In this document: positions 1 through 8,277 of the stretch, one piece after another | Numbering within the stretch: the first letter of the stretch is position 1 | Layout: every line of letters begins with the position of its first letter | NCBI RefSeq assembly: GCF_001447155.2 | Contig: NZ_CP014754.1 | Location: forward strand, 3,472,001 to 3,536,000 | Direction: 5' to 3' | From: Marinobacter sp. LQ44 | GTDB taxonomy: Bacteria > Pseudomonadota > Gammaproteobacteria > Pseudomonadales > Oleiphilaceae | DNA: 64,000 nucleotides | The notes under the pieces: model-generated | The model's input: the letters and a program-made list of their open reading frames with translations, nothing else | Told to the model about the DNA's origin: nothing | Databases searched by the model: none | Made by a program: the position numbers and the translations under genes

Positions 1-203
1 GCGGATGAATGGGTTCATGTTCTTCAGCCTTTCAGCCTTTCAGCACTCAGCCTTGAGGATCATCTTGGCTTAGTGACCTCGCCTCAATCCCCGTTGTCAG
101 CGGGTTACATCACCCTGCGGGCATACCGCAGGTCACTGCCGCTCAGGCTCACCACCCTCACAGTGGGCGGGATTGATTGGTTACTTCCTCCTGAATTACC
201 GGT
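1..203. other. Unassigned sequence at the left window edge
   Basis: I recognise no gene here. It carries short tandem-like copies of a cagccttt motif near position 30 and a GC-rich segment. The truncated IS3 transposase frame to the right continues into this stretch for a few codons with non-transposase sequence and then stops, so this is probably the flank, or another mobile fragment, that replaced the distal part of the IS3 element. Confidence 0.3.
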
Positions 204-647
204 TCAATATTCCAGATAGACTCGTGGTCCATTTGAGCTTCCATGCTCGCCCTGAACTCCGGGCACACTGTAGGTGATGTCGCCACACCAGACCTGGTCG
301 GGTTGCTCTACCGTAAACTCACGATCCAGATGATTCGGGATATCCGGTCGCTCAACGGTGGCCTGTTTGTAGGCATGAGGGCCTGGCTGTTTACAGATCA
401 GCCCCAGCTCGCTCATCAGTCGTCGAACTTTGAAGCGACCGACGACAACGCCTTCCTCGCGGAGCAAGCCTTTGATTGTGCGGCTGCCGGCAGAACTGCG
501 GCTCTTGGTAAACAGGCGGTTCACCTGAGCCTTCAGGGCCAAGCGCTCCACATCCACACGGTTCCGCCGTTGACGGTACTCGTAATAGCTAGAACGGCTG
601 ATTTCAAACGCTTCACAGACCAGTTCAATTGACTCCTGCCCTCCCAA
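204..647 (-). pseudogene. IS3-family transposase OrfB, truncated
   Basis: The N-terminal HTH_21 region is clear (AFEISRSSYYEYRQRRNR, then SRTIKGLLREEGVVVGRFKVRRLMSELGL in outline), followed by the start of the integrase core with its first catalytic Asp in QVWCGDITY. After that the sequence no longer resembles a DDE integrase: the second Asp and the Glu are absent and the frame ends within about 25 residues. A full OrfB is about 280 residues and only 147 remain. I read this as a deletion or secondary insertion that removed the catalytic C-terminal half. Confidence 0.8.
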
Positions 648-655
648 CCGGTCTA

Positions 656-964
656 TCAGCGCGTACGATTCATCTCGTCCGACATCAAGAGAGCTGTAGC
701 CTTTTTTAATATTTCCTTCTCTCGCTCCAGGCGATTGCAGCGGGCTTCCAGCTCTTGAATTCGGCGCTGCTCCGGGGTTAAGGCCTTACCCTTCGGGGTG
801 ACACCTTTACGCTCCTCCGTGAGTTGTTGAACCCAACGCCGAACGGCACTTTCACCGACTCCCAGGGACACACTGGCCTGCGGAATCGTGTAACCTTGAT
901 CCAGCACCAGGCTGACTGCTTCCTGTTTGAACTCAGGAGAAAAAGAACGTCGCTTTCTGGTCAT
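656..964 (-). CDS. IS3-family transposase OrfA
   Basis: This 102-residue protein is the DNA-binding half of an IS3-type transposase. Its N-terminus (RKRRSFSPEFKQEAVSLVL) is the HTH_Tnp_1 helix-turn-helix signature, with the second helix around VGESAVRRWVQQL. A leucine-zipper-like segment (ELEARCNRLEREKEILKKA) follows at about residues 70-90 and normally mediates multimerisation. The gene looks intact. In this family OrfA and OrfB are joined by a -1 ribosomal frameshift; here OrfB is broken, so OrfA could at most act as a repressor of related copies. Confidence 0.85.
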   Translation of the reverse strand: MTRKRRSFSPEFKQEAVSLVLDQGYTIPQASVSLGVGESAVRRWVQQLTEERKGVTPKGKALTPEQRRIQELEARCNRLEREKEILKKATALLMSDEMNRTR

Positions 965-1049
965 CAGACACCTCGTTTATGGTGGCGATTTTACCACCTA
1001 CGTTGGTGTCCGGAATCATTGAACCACTACAGAGCTCTAGCCCTTTTTC

Positions 1050-1463
1050 TTACTGGGGAGATGCGCTAGAACGCTTGGCAAAGACGAAAGCGCAGAGAAA
1101 CAGTAAACCAAAGGCTAAGTCGTTTGCGCCGTAAACCGCAATAAAGATCGCGGTCATGCGATCCTGTTCTAGAATGGAAGAGAATTGGTCAGCGGAATTG
1201 CCCCACCAGATGAGCCAGGCACTGACATAGAACATCTTCTCGATGAAGAATACGAAGCAAAGCCATGGCACGTCTTTCCATGACCGAGCGACAGAGATGT
1301 ACGCCATGCCCCAAACCACAATCATTGCCTGTCCAAAAGTCGAGAATGCATGGGGGGCGCTAATTGCTAAGACGTCATTAGTGAAACCACGCGAAATCAC
1401 CAGCATTCCAATAATGTTGACAGCCCCAGCAGCCAGGAATGCGAGACCAATCCAACGGCTCAT
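1050..1463 (-). CDS. Small integral membrane protein of unknown function
   Basis: This 137-residue protein is dominated by hydrophobic stretches: about residues 5-25, 40-58, 68-88 and 105-130, which suggests four transmembrane helices with short loops. It has no recognisable catalytic motif, and I cannot name the family. It lies between the IS3 fragment and the IS256 remnant, about 20 bp from the IS3 end, so it may be cargo or a survivor of a rearranged region. The codon pattern and the intact membrane architecture argue that it is a real gene rather than a shadow frame. Confidence 0.6.
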   Translation of the reverse strand: MSRWIGLAFLAAGAVNIIGMLVISRGFTNDVLAISAPHAFSTFGQAMIVVWGMAYISVARSWKDVPWLCFVFFIEKMFYVSAWLIWWGNSADQFSSILEQDRMTAIFIAVYGANDLAFGLLFLCAFVFAKRSSASPQ

Positions 1464-1544
1464 GTTCTAACCTCACGATAAAGCAAACGAAATACAGTCT
1501 GTAAAAAACTGCCCCTAATAAAGCGATTGAGTGCAGGCTTTACC

Positions 1545-2389
1545 TGGCGATTCACGGATACTGGCCATCCCCGTGTTCAGCAAAGTCATCCATTACCGTG
1601 CGAGCTTTCTGCTCGGAGGTTGATTTGTGGATTTGCTCCAGAGCCGCCGTGACGGCCTTTTAGTCCTTCCAGAATACATATCGCTACAATTTAGGAAATC
1701 TGTGCACGATGCAGAGCTGAGCTTTAGTTTGCGGGTATTCCGCCAAACTGGCATCCGGGAAGCCCTTCAGGCCGTCGATACAGCCGATCATGATGTCCCC
1801 CAGACCACGTTCTTCAACTTGGTGAGCACCGATAGAATTTCGCGCCTTCGGTCTTGGCAAGCCACAGGCCCAACAGCTCCTTGTGGCCCTACATGTTAAT
1901 GCCCAGCCAGGTATAGATACTTGCTGATCGTCCTCTTGTCCTGACGAATTTCTAGAACGATGCAGTTCAGATAAACAATAAGGTAAACCGGATCGACAGG
2001 GCGATTCTGCCACTCGCGAACTTGATCGATCACGCGCTCAGTTGCCTTGGAGACGAACTTTGCTGAGATGTCCGCGCCGTAAATCCCCTTGACGGCGTCT
2101 ACGATATCTCGGGTGCTCAGGCTCTGGCGTAAAAGGCCAGTATCTTGTCATCCATCTGGGTCACGCGGGACTGACCTTTACGGACGAACTGGGGCTCGAA
2201 GGAACCGTCCCGGTCACGAGGAGCCTGGATCGGTACTTCGCCATGTTGGCCCTTCAGGCGCTTGGCACAATAGCCGTTACAGCTGTTGCCGGTGCCACGG
2301 CCTTCAATGATTCTGAGTTTTTCTTGATCGATCAGCGAACTAACGGGGTTCCGTTTGAAAAGATTACTCAGATGTGGGCAGTTGCACAA
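1545..2389 (-). pseudogene. Decayed IS256-family (mutator type) transposase
   Basis: Pieces of an IS256/MULE-type transposase appear in order on the minus strand but in different frames. Reading right to left: a segment with [18 protein letters not shown] and [12 protein letters not shown] near 2120-2260; GIYGADISAKFVSKATERV near 2040-2100; a segment with IGAHQVEERGLGDIMIGC and DGLKGFPDAS near 1690-1840; and KAVTAALEQIHKSTSEQK near 1560-1670. The second and third normally flank the catalytic DDE residues. At least two frameshifts and loss of the C-terminal part make it non-functional. Together with the IS3 fragment it marks an insertion-prone boundary left of the dab cluster. Confidence 0.8.
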
Positions 2390-2584
2390 TTGGGTTTACA
2401 GGCTCCAGAAATAGAGAACGGTTACGATGCTTGCAACAAATCGGACAATTTGGCGGTCGATGTAGCACACGACACAATCAGTCCGTTCTTTAATATAGAA
2501 CAATTTAATGAGATATATATATTTTTCACAGAAAAAGCATCGGATACTATGCGTAGGAAATACTTCTGAACCTGAGGTCCTCTA
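2390..2584 (+). promoter_or_regulatory. Probable promoter region of the dabBA cluster
   Basis: This 195-bp stretch lies between the IS256 remnant and dabB. Its right half is strongly AT-rich (around 2500-2530) compared with the GC-rich neighbours, which fits a promoter, but no -35/-10 pair stands out enough to name. A purine-rich GAGG about 9 nt before the dabB ATG is the ribosome-binding site. An open frame across the region on the plus strand lacks coding character and was not called. Confidence 0.35.
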
Positions 2585-4159
2585 ATGTTCGATGTTCAGG
2601 CGATCGAATCCTTGTTCTCACTATTAGTACCGTTACTTTTCGGCGCCGGAGCAGTCGCTACCGGATTGGTAACCAACAACAGCAACCTGCTCGCACAATC
2701 GTTCACCTTCAAGCTTGCCTTCGTGTGTGCTGTAGCCGCCGCAATCGGAAGATGGTGGTGGCCGGTCGATGGCGTCTGGTTAAGTCACGCGCCTCTGACC
2801 TCAATCATGTTGTTGCTGATCACTTTGCTGGGAATGGTATTGGGACGCTTCTCGGAGAGGTATCTTGCGGGGGATCCCGGCCAGCGCCGTTTCATGATCT
2901 GGCTTCAAGTGATCCTCGCCAGCGTGGCCATGATCGCCATAACGAATCATTTGTTGGTGTTCCTCGTCAGCTGGATTATCATCAGCGTAAGCCTGCACCA
3001 GTTGTTGATGTTCTTTCCTGATCGCCCGCGCGCCGCCCTGGCCGCGCACAAAAAATTCATCTTTGCGCGAATTGCGGAGTTCTGCCTGGCACTGGCGTTC
3101 CTCCTGCTTTATGTCCAGTACGACACACCATTTATTGATCGGATCCTGGCCCAGGTATCCACTTCATCAGAACTGCCCGCCGCAGCGCAAATTGCTGCGA
3201 TCCTGATGGCAGCGGCTGCCCTCTTTAAATGCGCCCAGATGCCTTTCCACGGCTGGCTGATCCAGGTGGTGGAATCACCCACCCCGGTGTCTGCGCTGCT
3301 TCACGCTGGCGTTGTTAACCTTGGCGGCTTCCTGATGATTCTGATGGCGCCGCTGATTGTCCAGGCAAGCGCTGCCCAATGGCTTTTATTGTTGGTGGCG
3401 GGACCTACTGCTGTGTTTGCCAGCCTCGTCATGATGACGCGCATCTCCATCAAGGTGAGGCTGGCCTGGTCAACCTGCGCCCAAATGGGCTGGATGCTGG
3501 TTGAGTGCGCTCTAGGCCTTTACGAGCTGGCGCTCCTGCACCTCGTGGCCCATTCCGCCTACAAGGCACACACCTTCCTTAACGCGGGCAACACAGTCGA
3601 GCTGTCGATGAAAAAACGTCTGGTTGAAATCAACCAGCCCGGCCCTGGGCAGTGGCTGACCGCTGTTTGTTTTTCGGCCCTGTTCATGCTGCCGACCATC
3701 TTCCTGGCCAACGAGGCAAGACCGGCAGATCTTTTTTCATGGGTCGTGCCTGGCATCGCGTTGACGATTTTGCTTTCAGAATTCTTGGCTGCGGGCGGTG
3801 GCGTTTTCACCCTTGGCAGAGGCTTGATTCTTGGTGCCGTTTTCTGGGCTCTGTACTGGCTTCAGAAAACCTTCTTCAGTCTGATGCTGACGCCACCGGA
3901 TAGCCAGGCAGGACTGGTAGCCGTGGGTTTCGTCGCTATCCTGATCGCCCTGCTCGTGCGCGGCTACTACCAGATTCGCTATCACCGTTTCTCACCCGCC
4001 GGCGCCAGGCTTTACCGATTCCTGTTTGCCGCAGGCTATCTCGATGAGTGGTCCACGCGCCTGACCCTGAAAATCTGGCCGGCGAAACTGCCCGATGTTG
4101 TGCGGCCCCGGGCCGTGGTCAGCGTGTCCTCAACTTCTGGTTCCAGGGAGTCCGTGTAA
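2585..4159 (+). CDS. dabB: DabB, membrane subunit of the DAB inorganic-carbon transporter
   Basis: This 524-residue polytopic protein belongs to the proton-translocating NuoL/MrpA family (NADH-quinone oxidoreductase subunit 5 type). The core is recognisable in KCAQMPFHGWLIQVVESPTP and SALLHAGVVNLGG, the family's central lysine and histidine-bearing helices. About 14-15 hydrophobic segments fill the chain. It directly precedes, and overlaps by one base, a DUF2309 (DabA) gene. In the DAB system DabB forms the membrane part that energises, probably with a cation gradient, the unidirectional hydration of CO2 to bicarbonate by DabA. The function call rests on this pairing, because the protein alone would only be called NuoL-like. 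Confidence 0.88.
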   Translation: MFDVQAIESLFSLLVPLLFGAGAVATGLVTNNSNLLAQSFTFKLAFVCAVAAAIGRWWWPVDGVWLSHAPLTSIMLLLITLLGMVLGRFSERYLAGDPGQRRFMIWLQVILASVAMIAITNHLLVFLVSWIIISVSLHQLLMFFPDRPRAALAAHKKFIFARIAEFCLALAFLLLYVQYDTPFIDRILAQVSTSSELPAAAQIAAILMAAAALFKCAQMPFHGWLIQVVESPTPVSALLHAGVVNLGGFLMILMAPLIVQASAAQWLLLLVAGPTAVFASLVMMTRISIKVRLAWSTCAQMGWMLVECALGLYELALLHLVAHSAYKAHTFLNAGNTVELSMKKRLVEINQPGPGQWLTAVCFSALFMLPTIFLANEARPADLFSWVVPGIALTILLSEFLAAGGGVFTLGRGLILGAVFWALYWLQKTFFSLMLTPPDSQAGLVAVGFVAILIALLVRGYYQIRYHRFSPAGARLYRFLFAAGYLDEWSTRLTLKIWPAKLPDVVRPRAVVSVSSTSGSRESV

Positions 4160-6516
4160 TGTTAGCGTCCAATCTTAATGCCACCACCGAAGCAAACACC
4201 GACACGCCGGATTGGCAGGAAGCCGTCACCGATGCCTGCAATCGGATTGCGCCGTCCTGGCCGCTGGATCAGATGATCGCGGTTAACCCGTTCTGGGAAA
4301 TGCGGGATCTGCCGTTTACCAAGGTAGCCTCACGCATGGCGGCACTCAACGGCACCTGCTGTCAGAATCAGGCCGTGCTTTTACACCAGGGCAATGGTGC
4401 TGTCCCGGCCGAAACTGCCAGCATGCCGGAGCACTGGCAGAATCTCAGCGCCCAACTGGATCGCAACCGCGATACAGCCCATCACGTGGGCTGGCAGGAC
4501 GAGGTTATTCACCAAATCAGTCAGTTCTGCGGCGACTACTTCCAGCGCCTGGATGCGGGAGATTTCAGGGCGGATGCCCAGGATCTGTATCAAAGCTGGC
4601 TGGAAATGACCCGGGCAGACCGTGGCATTGCCATCGTCATGGAAGAGCCATCATTGCCTTCCCAATTTCAGGTCCTGCCCGATCAGCACGATAAGCTGAT
4701 CACAGACGCCTTCAACGCCCTCGCGGCAGAGCCTTCCTACACGGCGGATTATGCCCACGCGCTCCTGCTGGATATCAACGGATGGTCATCCTGGGCCGCC
4801 TACCTCCGTTGGCAATCAAGACTGCGTGGCAGCGAGGAAGATTTACTGCCGGGCGTGTTAGCCATCCGGCTGGCCTGGGAACTGGCCATCTGGCGGCATG
4901 TTCAACACATTGGCGGCGCCATCTTCGCCGAGCTGAAACGGGGTTGGCTTCAACAGTGGGACACCTGGCCCGAAATGCTGGAGATCCATGAAAAATCCCA
5001 AACCATGGGGTGGCGCCAACTTACAGAAGCCGAGACGGCCTACCAGGCACAGCTGGCCGATAAACTTCTGTCAAAATCTGAAAAGCAATGGACGAACGAC
5101 CAGCCACCCAAACTTCAGGCCGCCTTCTGCATTGATGTTCGCTCGGAGGTTTTTCGCCGTGCGCTGGAAGCCCAGGACTCCGCGATCCAGACTCTTGGGT
5201 TTGCGGGTTTCTTCGGGCTACCGATTTCGTACCGCCCCAAAGGCACCGGGTTTTCCCGGCCCCAACTACCGGGTTTGCTGGCGCCCGCGCTAGAGGTTAC
5301 AGAGGCCGAGCCGTCTGGACGCTTCAGTCGGCAGTCACTGGCCAACCATTCCCACTGGTCACAGTTTTCCAACGCGGGACCGGCCAGCTTCAGCTTTATC
5401 GAGAGCATGGGGCTGGCAGGTCTGGGACGCATGGTGCGCAAGACCTTTTTTGGCAAATCCTCGGCTAACCCGGTCGACCAGCTCCATAAAGGACATACCG
5501 AGTTCGAGATCCGCCAGAATGGCGCCCTGTTGGGAGCTGAAGAGAAAGCAGAGCTGGCGGGCGGTATTCTCCGGGCCATGACCCTGACTCATGAGTTTGC
5601 GCCCACCGTACTGCTGGTCGGGCACGGCAGCAGTACCCGCAACAACCCACATGCCGCGGGCCTGGACTGCGGTGCCTGCGGAGGCCAGACCGGCTCGGTG
5701 AATGTTCGTGTGCTCGCCGGCATACTCAACGACGCCGAGGTACGCGCGGCCCTGGCTGACCAGGGAATTTCCATCCCATCGGAAACCCGTTTCGTGGGAG
5801 CACTGCATAACACCACCACCGACGAGATAGAGTGCGCCGGTGACGTTCCCGACGACATCCGGCATTTCCTGGCCAGGGCCGGTGCCCAGGCACGCCGTGA
5901 ACGAGCGGTTCGTCTTGGAATCGCGACCGAAAATGACGTCGACAGCGCCATCAGAAAACGCAGCCAGGACTGGTCCGAAGTTCGCCCAGAATGGGGGCTA
6001 GCCGGGAACGCCAGCTTTATAGTGGCGCCCCGCTCAGCCACACGACACCTGGATCTGGGAGGTCGCAGCTTCCTCCACGACTACCGTTGGCGCGAAGACG
6101 AGGGCTTCGGAATCCTCGAACTGATCATGACCGCGCCCATGGTGGTCACCCACTGGATCAACCTGCAGTACTTCATGTCCGTTACCGATAACTTTCATTA
6201 CGGCAGCGGAAACAAAGTCCTGCATAACGTGGTTGGCGGCCACCTGGGCGTTTTCGAGGGCAACGGCGGCGACTTGCGGATCGGGCTGCCACTGCAGTCG
6301 GTACACGATGGCCAGCGCTGGATGCACGAACCACTCCGCCTGAGCGTTTACATTGCTGCCCCCAAAGATGCCATTGCCGAGATAGCCACAAAGCACAAAG
6401 TGGTGCAGGACCTGATCGATAATGAGTGGCTATACCTGTTCCGGGTCGATGACGAGCAGACATTGATCGAACGTTTTTACCGGAATCAGTGGGAAACCGG
6501 CGCAAAAGTTGGCTGA
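4159..6516 (+). CDS. dabA: DabA, zinc carbonic-anhydrase-like subunit of the DAB transporter (DUF2309)
   Basis: This 785-residue DUF2309 protein is the soluble partner of DabB. It converts CO2 to bicarbonate on the cytoplasmic side and so accumulates dissolved inorganic carbon. The beta-carbonic-anhydrase-like zinc site is visible: FCIDVRSE gives C324 and D326, VLLVGHGSS gives H489, and LDCGACGGQ gives C504 (with C507 beside it). The spacing matches the C-D-H-C set known for characterised DabA. I start it at the ATG overlapping the dabB stop (TAATG), which implies translational coupling; a longer in-frame extension upstream lies inside dabB and is rejected. No carboxysome or RuBisCO genes are nearby, so a heterotrophic bicarbonate-supply role is likely. 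Confidence 0.92.
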   Translation: MLASNLNATTEANTDTPDWQEAVTDACNRIAPSWPLDQMIAVNPFWEMRDLPFTKVASRMAALNGTCCQNQAVLLHQGNGAVPAETASMPEHWQNLSAQLDRNRDTAHHVGWQDEVIHQISQFCGDYFQRLDAGDFRADAQDLYQSWLEMTRADRGIAIVMEEPSLPSQFQVLPDQHDKLITDAFNALAAEPSYTADYAHALLLDINGWSSWAAYLRWQSRLRGSEEDLLPGVLAIRLAWELAIWRHVQHIGGAIFAELKRGWLQQWDTWPEMLEIHEKSQTMGWRQLTEAETAYQAQLADKLLSKSEKQWTNDQPPKLQAAFCIDVRSEVFRRALEAQDSAIQTLGFAGFFGLPISYRPKGTGFSRPQLPGLLAPALEVTEAEPSGRFSRQSLANHSHWSQFSNAGPASFSFIESMGLAGLGRMVRKTFFGKSSANPVDQLHKGHTEFEIRQNGALLGAEEKAELAGGILRAMTLTHEFAPTVLLVGHGSSTRNNPHAAGLDCGACGGQTGSVNVRVLAGILNDAEVRAALADQGISIPSETRFVGALHNTTTDEIECAGDVPDDIRHFLARAGAQARRERAVRLGIATENDVDSAIRKRSQDWSEVRPEWGLAGNASFIVAPRSATRHLDLGGRSFLHDYRWREDEGFGILELIMTAPMVVTHWINLQYFMSVTDNFHYGSGNKVLHNVVGGHLGVFEGNGGDLRIGLPLQSVHDGQRWMHEPLRLSVYIAAPKDAIAEIATKHKVVQDLIDNEWLYLFRVDDEQTLIERFYRNQWETGAKVG

Positions 6517-6535
6517 CGGAGCGGGGTGACAAAAC

Positions 6536-7450
6536 GTGCTGACCCATCTGGACCATCTTGAAGCAGAAGCGATTCATATCATGCGGGAAGTGGCCGCATG
6601 CTTCGAAAAGCCCTGCATGTTCTACTCCATCGGCAAGGACTCAACAGTCATGTTGCACCTTGCGCGGAAGGCCTTTTGGCCCGGCAACGTGCCGTTCACC
6701 CTGCTGCATATAGATACAACCTGGGAATTCGCCGAGATGGGGCGGTTCCGGGACGCCTTGGTGGAAAAGCTCAACCTTGACCTACGGGTATGGATTAACA
6801 GGGAGGCGCTAGATGCTGGCGTCCACCCGATCCGATCCGGTTCTGTCGTATATAACGACCAAATGAAAACTCAGGCTTTGAAGCAAGCGCTTGCCCATTA
6901 TCGATTCGATGCAGCACTGGGCGGCGCTCGACGGGACGAGGAAAGATCCCGAGCCAAAGAGCGCATCTTCTCCGTGAGAGACGAATCCCAGCAGTGGGAC
7001 CCAAAGAATCAACGTCCAGAACCCTGGGCCATCTACAACACCAAGATCAACAAGGGCGAATCAGTTCGAGTCTTCCCTCTTTCAAACTGGACTGAGCTCG
7101 ACATATGGATGTATATCCTTCGGGAAAACGTTGAGATAGTGCCCCTATACTATTCTTCCCCACGCCTGAGCTGGTTGGACGACGACACAGGAACCATCCT
7201 GGCTCTTGATGACGACCGAATGCTGCCTCATCTAACGCCTTCTGAAGAGGCTTCGCTCGAAACACGAACCATCAGATTCCGAACGCTTGGATGCTACCCG
7301 CAGACAGGTGCCGTCGAGAGCACCGCGACGACGGCCTCAGATATTGTATTGGAAATGATGTCGGTGCGGACAAGTGAGCGTGACGGTCGTCTGTTGGACA
7401 AGGATCAAACAGCCTCCATGGAACGGAAAAAACGTGAAGGCTATTTTTGA
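6536..7450 (+). CDS. cysD: CysD-type sulfate adenylyltransferase subunit 2
   Basis: This 304-residue protein has the PP-loop ATP-pyrophosphatase fold. The loop reads [18 protein letters not shown] at about residues 30-47, followed by the family hallmarks [27 protein letters not shown] and [13 protein letters not shown], and it ends in the usual KKREGYF. In assimilatory sulfate activation CysD makes adenosine 5'-phosphosulfate from ATP and sulfate together with the GTPase CysN. No cysN is adjacent or anywhere in the window. The start is a GTG about 20 bp after dabA, and its stop overlaps the next gene's ATG by one base. It may work with a distant CysN or be a specialised paralogue tied to the neighbouring genes. 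Confidence 0.88.
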   Translation: MLTHLDHLEAEAIHIMREVAACFEKPCMFYSIGKDSTVMLHLARKAFWPGNVPFTLLHIDTTWEFAEMGRFRDALVEKLNLDLRVWINREALDAGVHPIRSGSVVYNDQMKTQALKQALAHYRFDAALGGARRDEERSRAKERIFSVRDESQQWDPKNQRPEPWAIYNTKINKGESVRVFPLSNWTELDIWMYILRENVEIVPLYYSSPRLSWLDDDTGTILALDDDRMLPHLTPSEEASLETRTIRFRTLGCYPQTGAVESTATTASDIVLEMMSVRTSERDGRLLDKDQTASMERKKREGYF

Positions 7451-8271
7451 TGTCGCACTGGAACGCCCGTTCAGCGATCCTGCTAACCCGGCACGGCAAG
7501 TTACCCGCCATTGCGCGGCCACTGGAACAGCTGGGGTTAACAGTAACCTGCGACAGCAGCTTCGACACCGATCGCCTCGGGACCTTTACCCGAGAAATAG
7601 AGCGTTTCGCCGGTCAACGGGAGACTGCGCTCGAGAAAGCGAAAATCGCTTCGGAGCAGGGCGAAAATCGTATTGGCCTCGGCAGCGAAGGAGCCTTCGG
7701 CGGTGGTCTTTTCTGCATCAATCTGGAGATTGTGTGCTTGTTTGACCAGAAACACGGCCTAACTCTTTACGGAGAACACGCGGCGCCGTTTGGCCTTGAA
7801 CAGGCCTCCGTAAGTTCTGTTGAAGAACTGAAGAGGTTTATGGATCGCTGCCCCACGGGTCAGGGGCTGGTAATGCGGCCCGAGCATGCAGGGCACCCGG
7901 ACATTCACAAGGGACTGCATCACCAGCATGAAATCAATACCCGGTTCAGAGCGCTTCGAGGCAACTCGACGTCTGGACAGGTTTTCGTCGAATACGACCT
8001 TCGCGCACATCATTCTCCAGGTAGAATGGCCAACATTGGCCTTGCTGCAGAAAATCTCCGAGCCAAAATGGAAAGCTTGTGTCCCAGTTGTGTTCTGCCC
8101 GGCTTCTGGATAACCGATTTTGAAAGAGGACTGCCCTGCAGTGCGTGCGATACACCTACAAGCCGACCCAGAACTTATGTCTGGTCCTGCCAAGCATGCG
8201 ACTACAAAGAATCACGCCCCGTGGAGGCCGTGACAACCGAACCCGATTTTTGCCCAACCTGTAATCCCTGA
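7450..8271 (+). CDS. Uncharacterised protein with C-terminal zinc ribbons (DUF6671-like)
   Basis: This 273-residue protein is not functionally known to me. The N-terminal two thirds resemble what I recall as DUF6671 (unverified), with ILLTRHGK near the start, IGLGSEGAFGGG, and an HHQHEINTRFRALRGN segment. The last 75 residues carry four CxxC pairs (CPSC, CSAC, CQAC, CPTC), which predicts two zinc ribbons and thus nucleic-acid or protein binding. The start is the ATG overlapping the cysD TGA, so the two are probably coupled. Being sandwiched between a PP-loop enzyme and a Sua5 protein, it may belong to an RNA- or nucleotide-modification step; that is inference only. Confidence 0.65.
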   Translation: MSHWNARSAILLTRHGKLPAIARPLEQLGLTVTCDSSFDTDRLGTFTREIERFAGQRETALEKAKIASEQGENRIGLGSEGAFGGGLFCINLEIVCLFDQKHGLTLYGEHAAPFGLEQASVSSVEELKRFMDRCPTGQGLVMRPEHAGHPDIHKGLHHQHEINTRFRALRGNSTSGQVFVEYDLRAHHSPGRMANIGLAAENLRAKMESLCPSCVLPGFWITDFERGLPCSACDTPTSRPRTYVWSCQACDYKESRPVEAVTTEPDFCPTCNP

Positions 8272-8277
8272 GACCCT

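Larger units (their letters stand above)
204..1031 (-). mobile_element. Truncated IS3-family insertion sequence
   Basis: The two-gene arrangement (short orfA, then orfB on the same strand, almost abutting) is that of the IS3 family. The outer end on the orfA side is probably at 1031: read on the minus strand it begins TGTAGTGGTTCAATGATTCC and starts with TG as IS3 ends do. The other end is missing because orfB breaks off shortly after the first catalytic Asp. The copy should therefore be unable to move by itself. The left limit given is only the last point where coding similarity is arguable. Confidence 0.75.

Noticed and set aside
2243..2569. 108-codon open frame on the plus strand ahead of dabB
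   Set aside because: Its first half is antisense to the IS256 remnant and the rest has no coding signature or ribosome-binding site.
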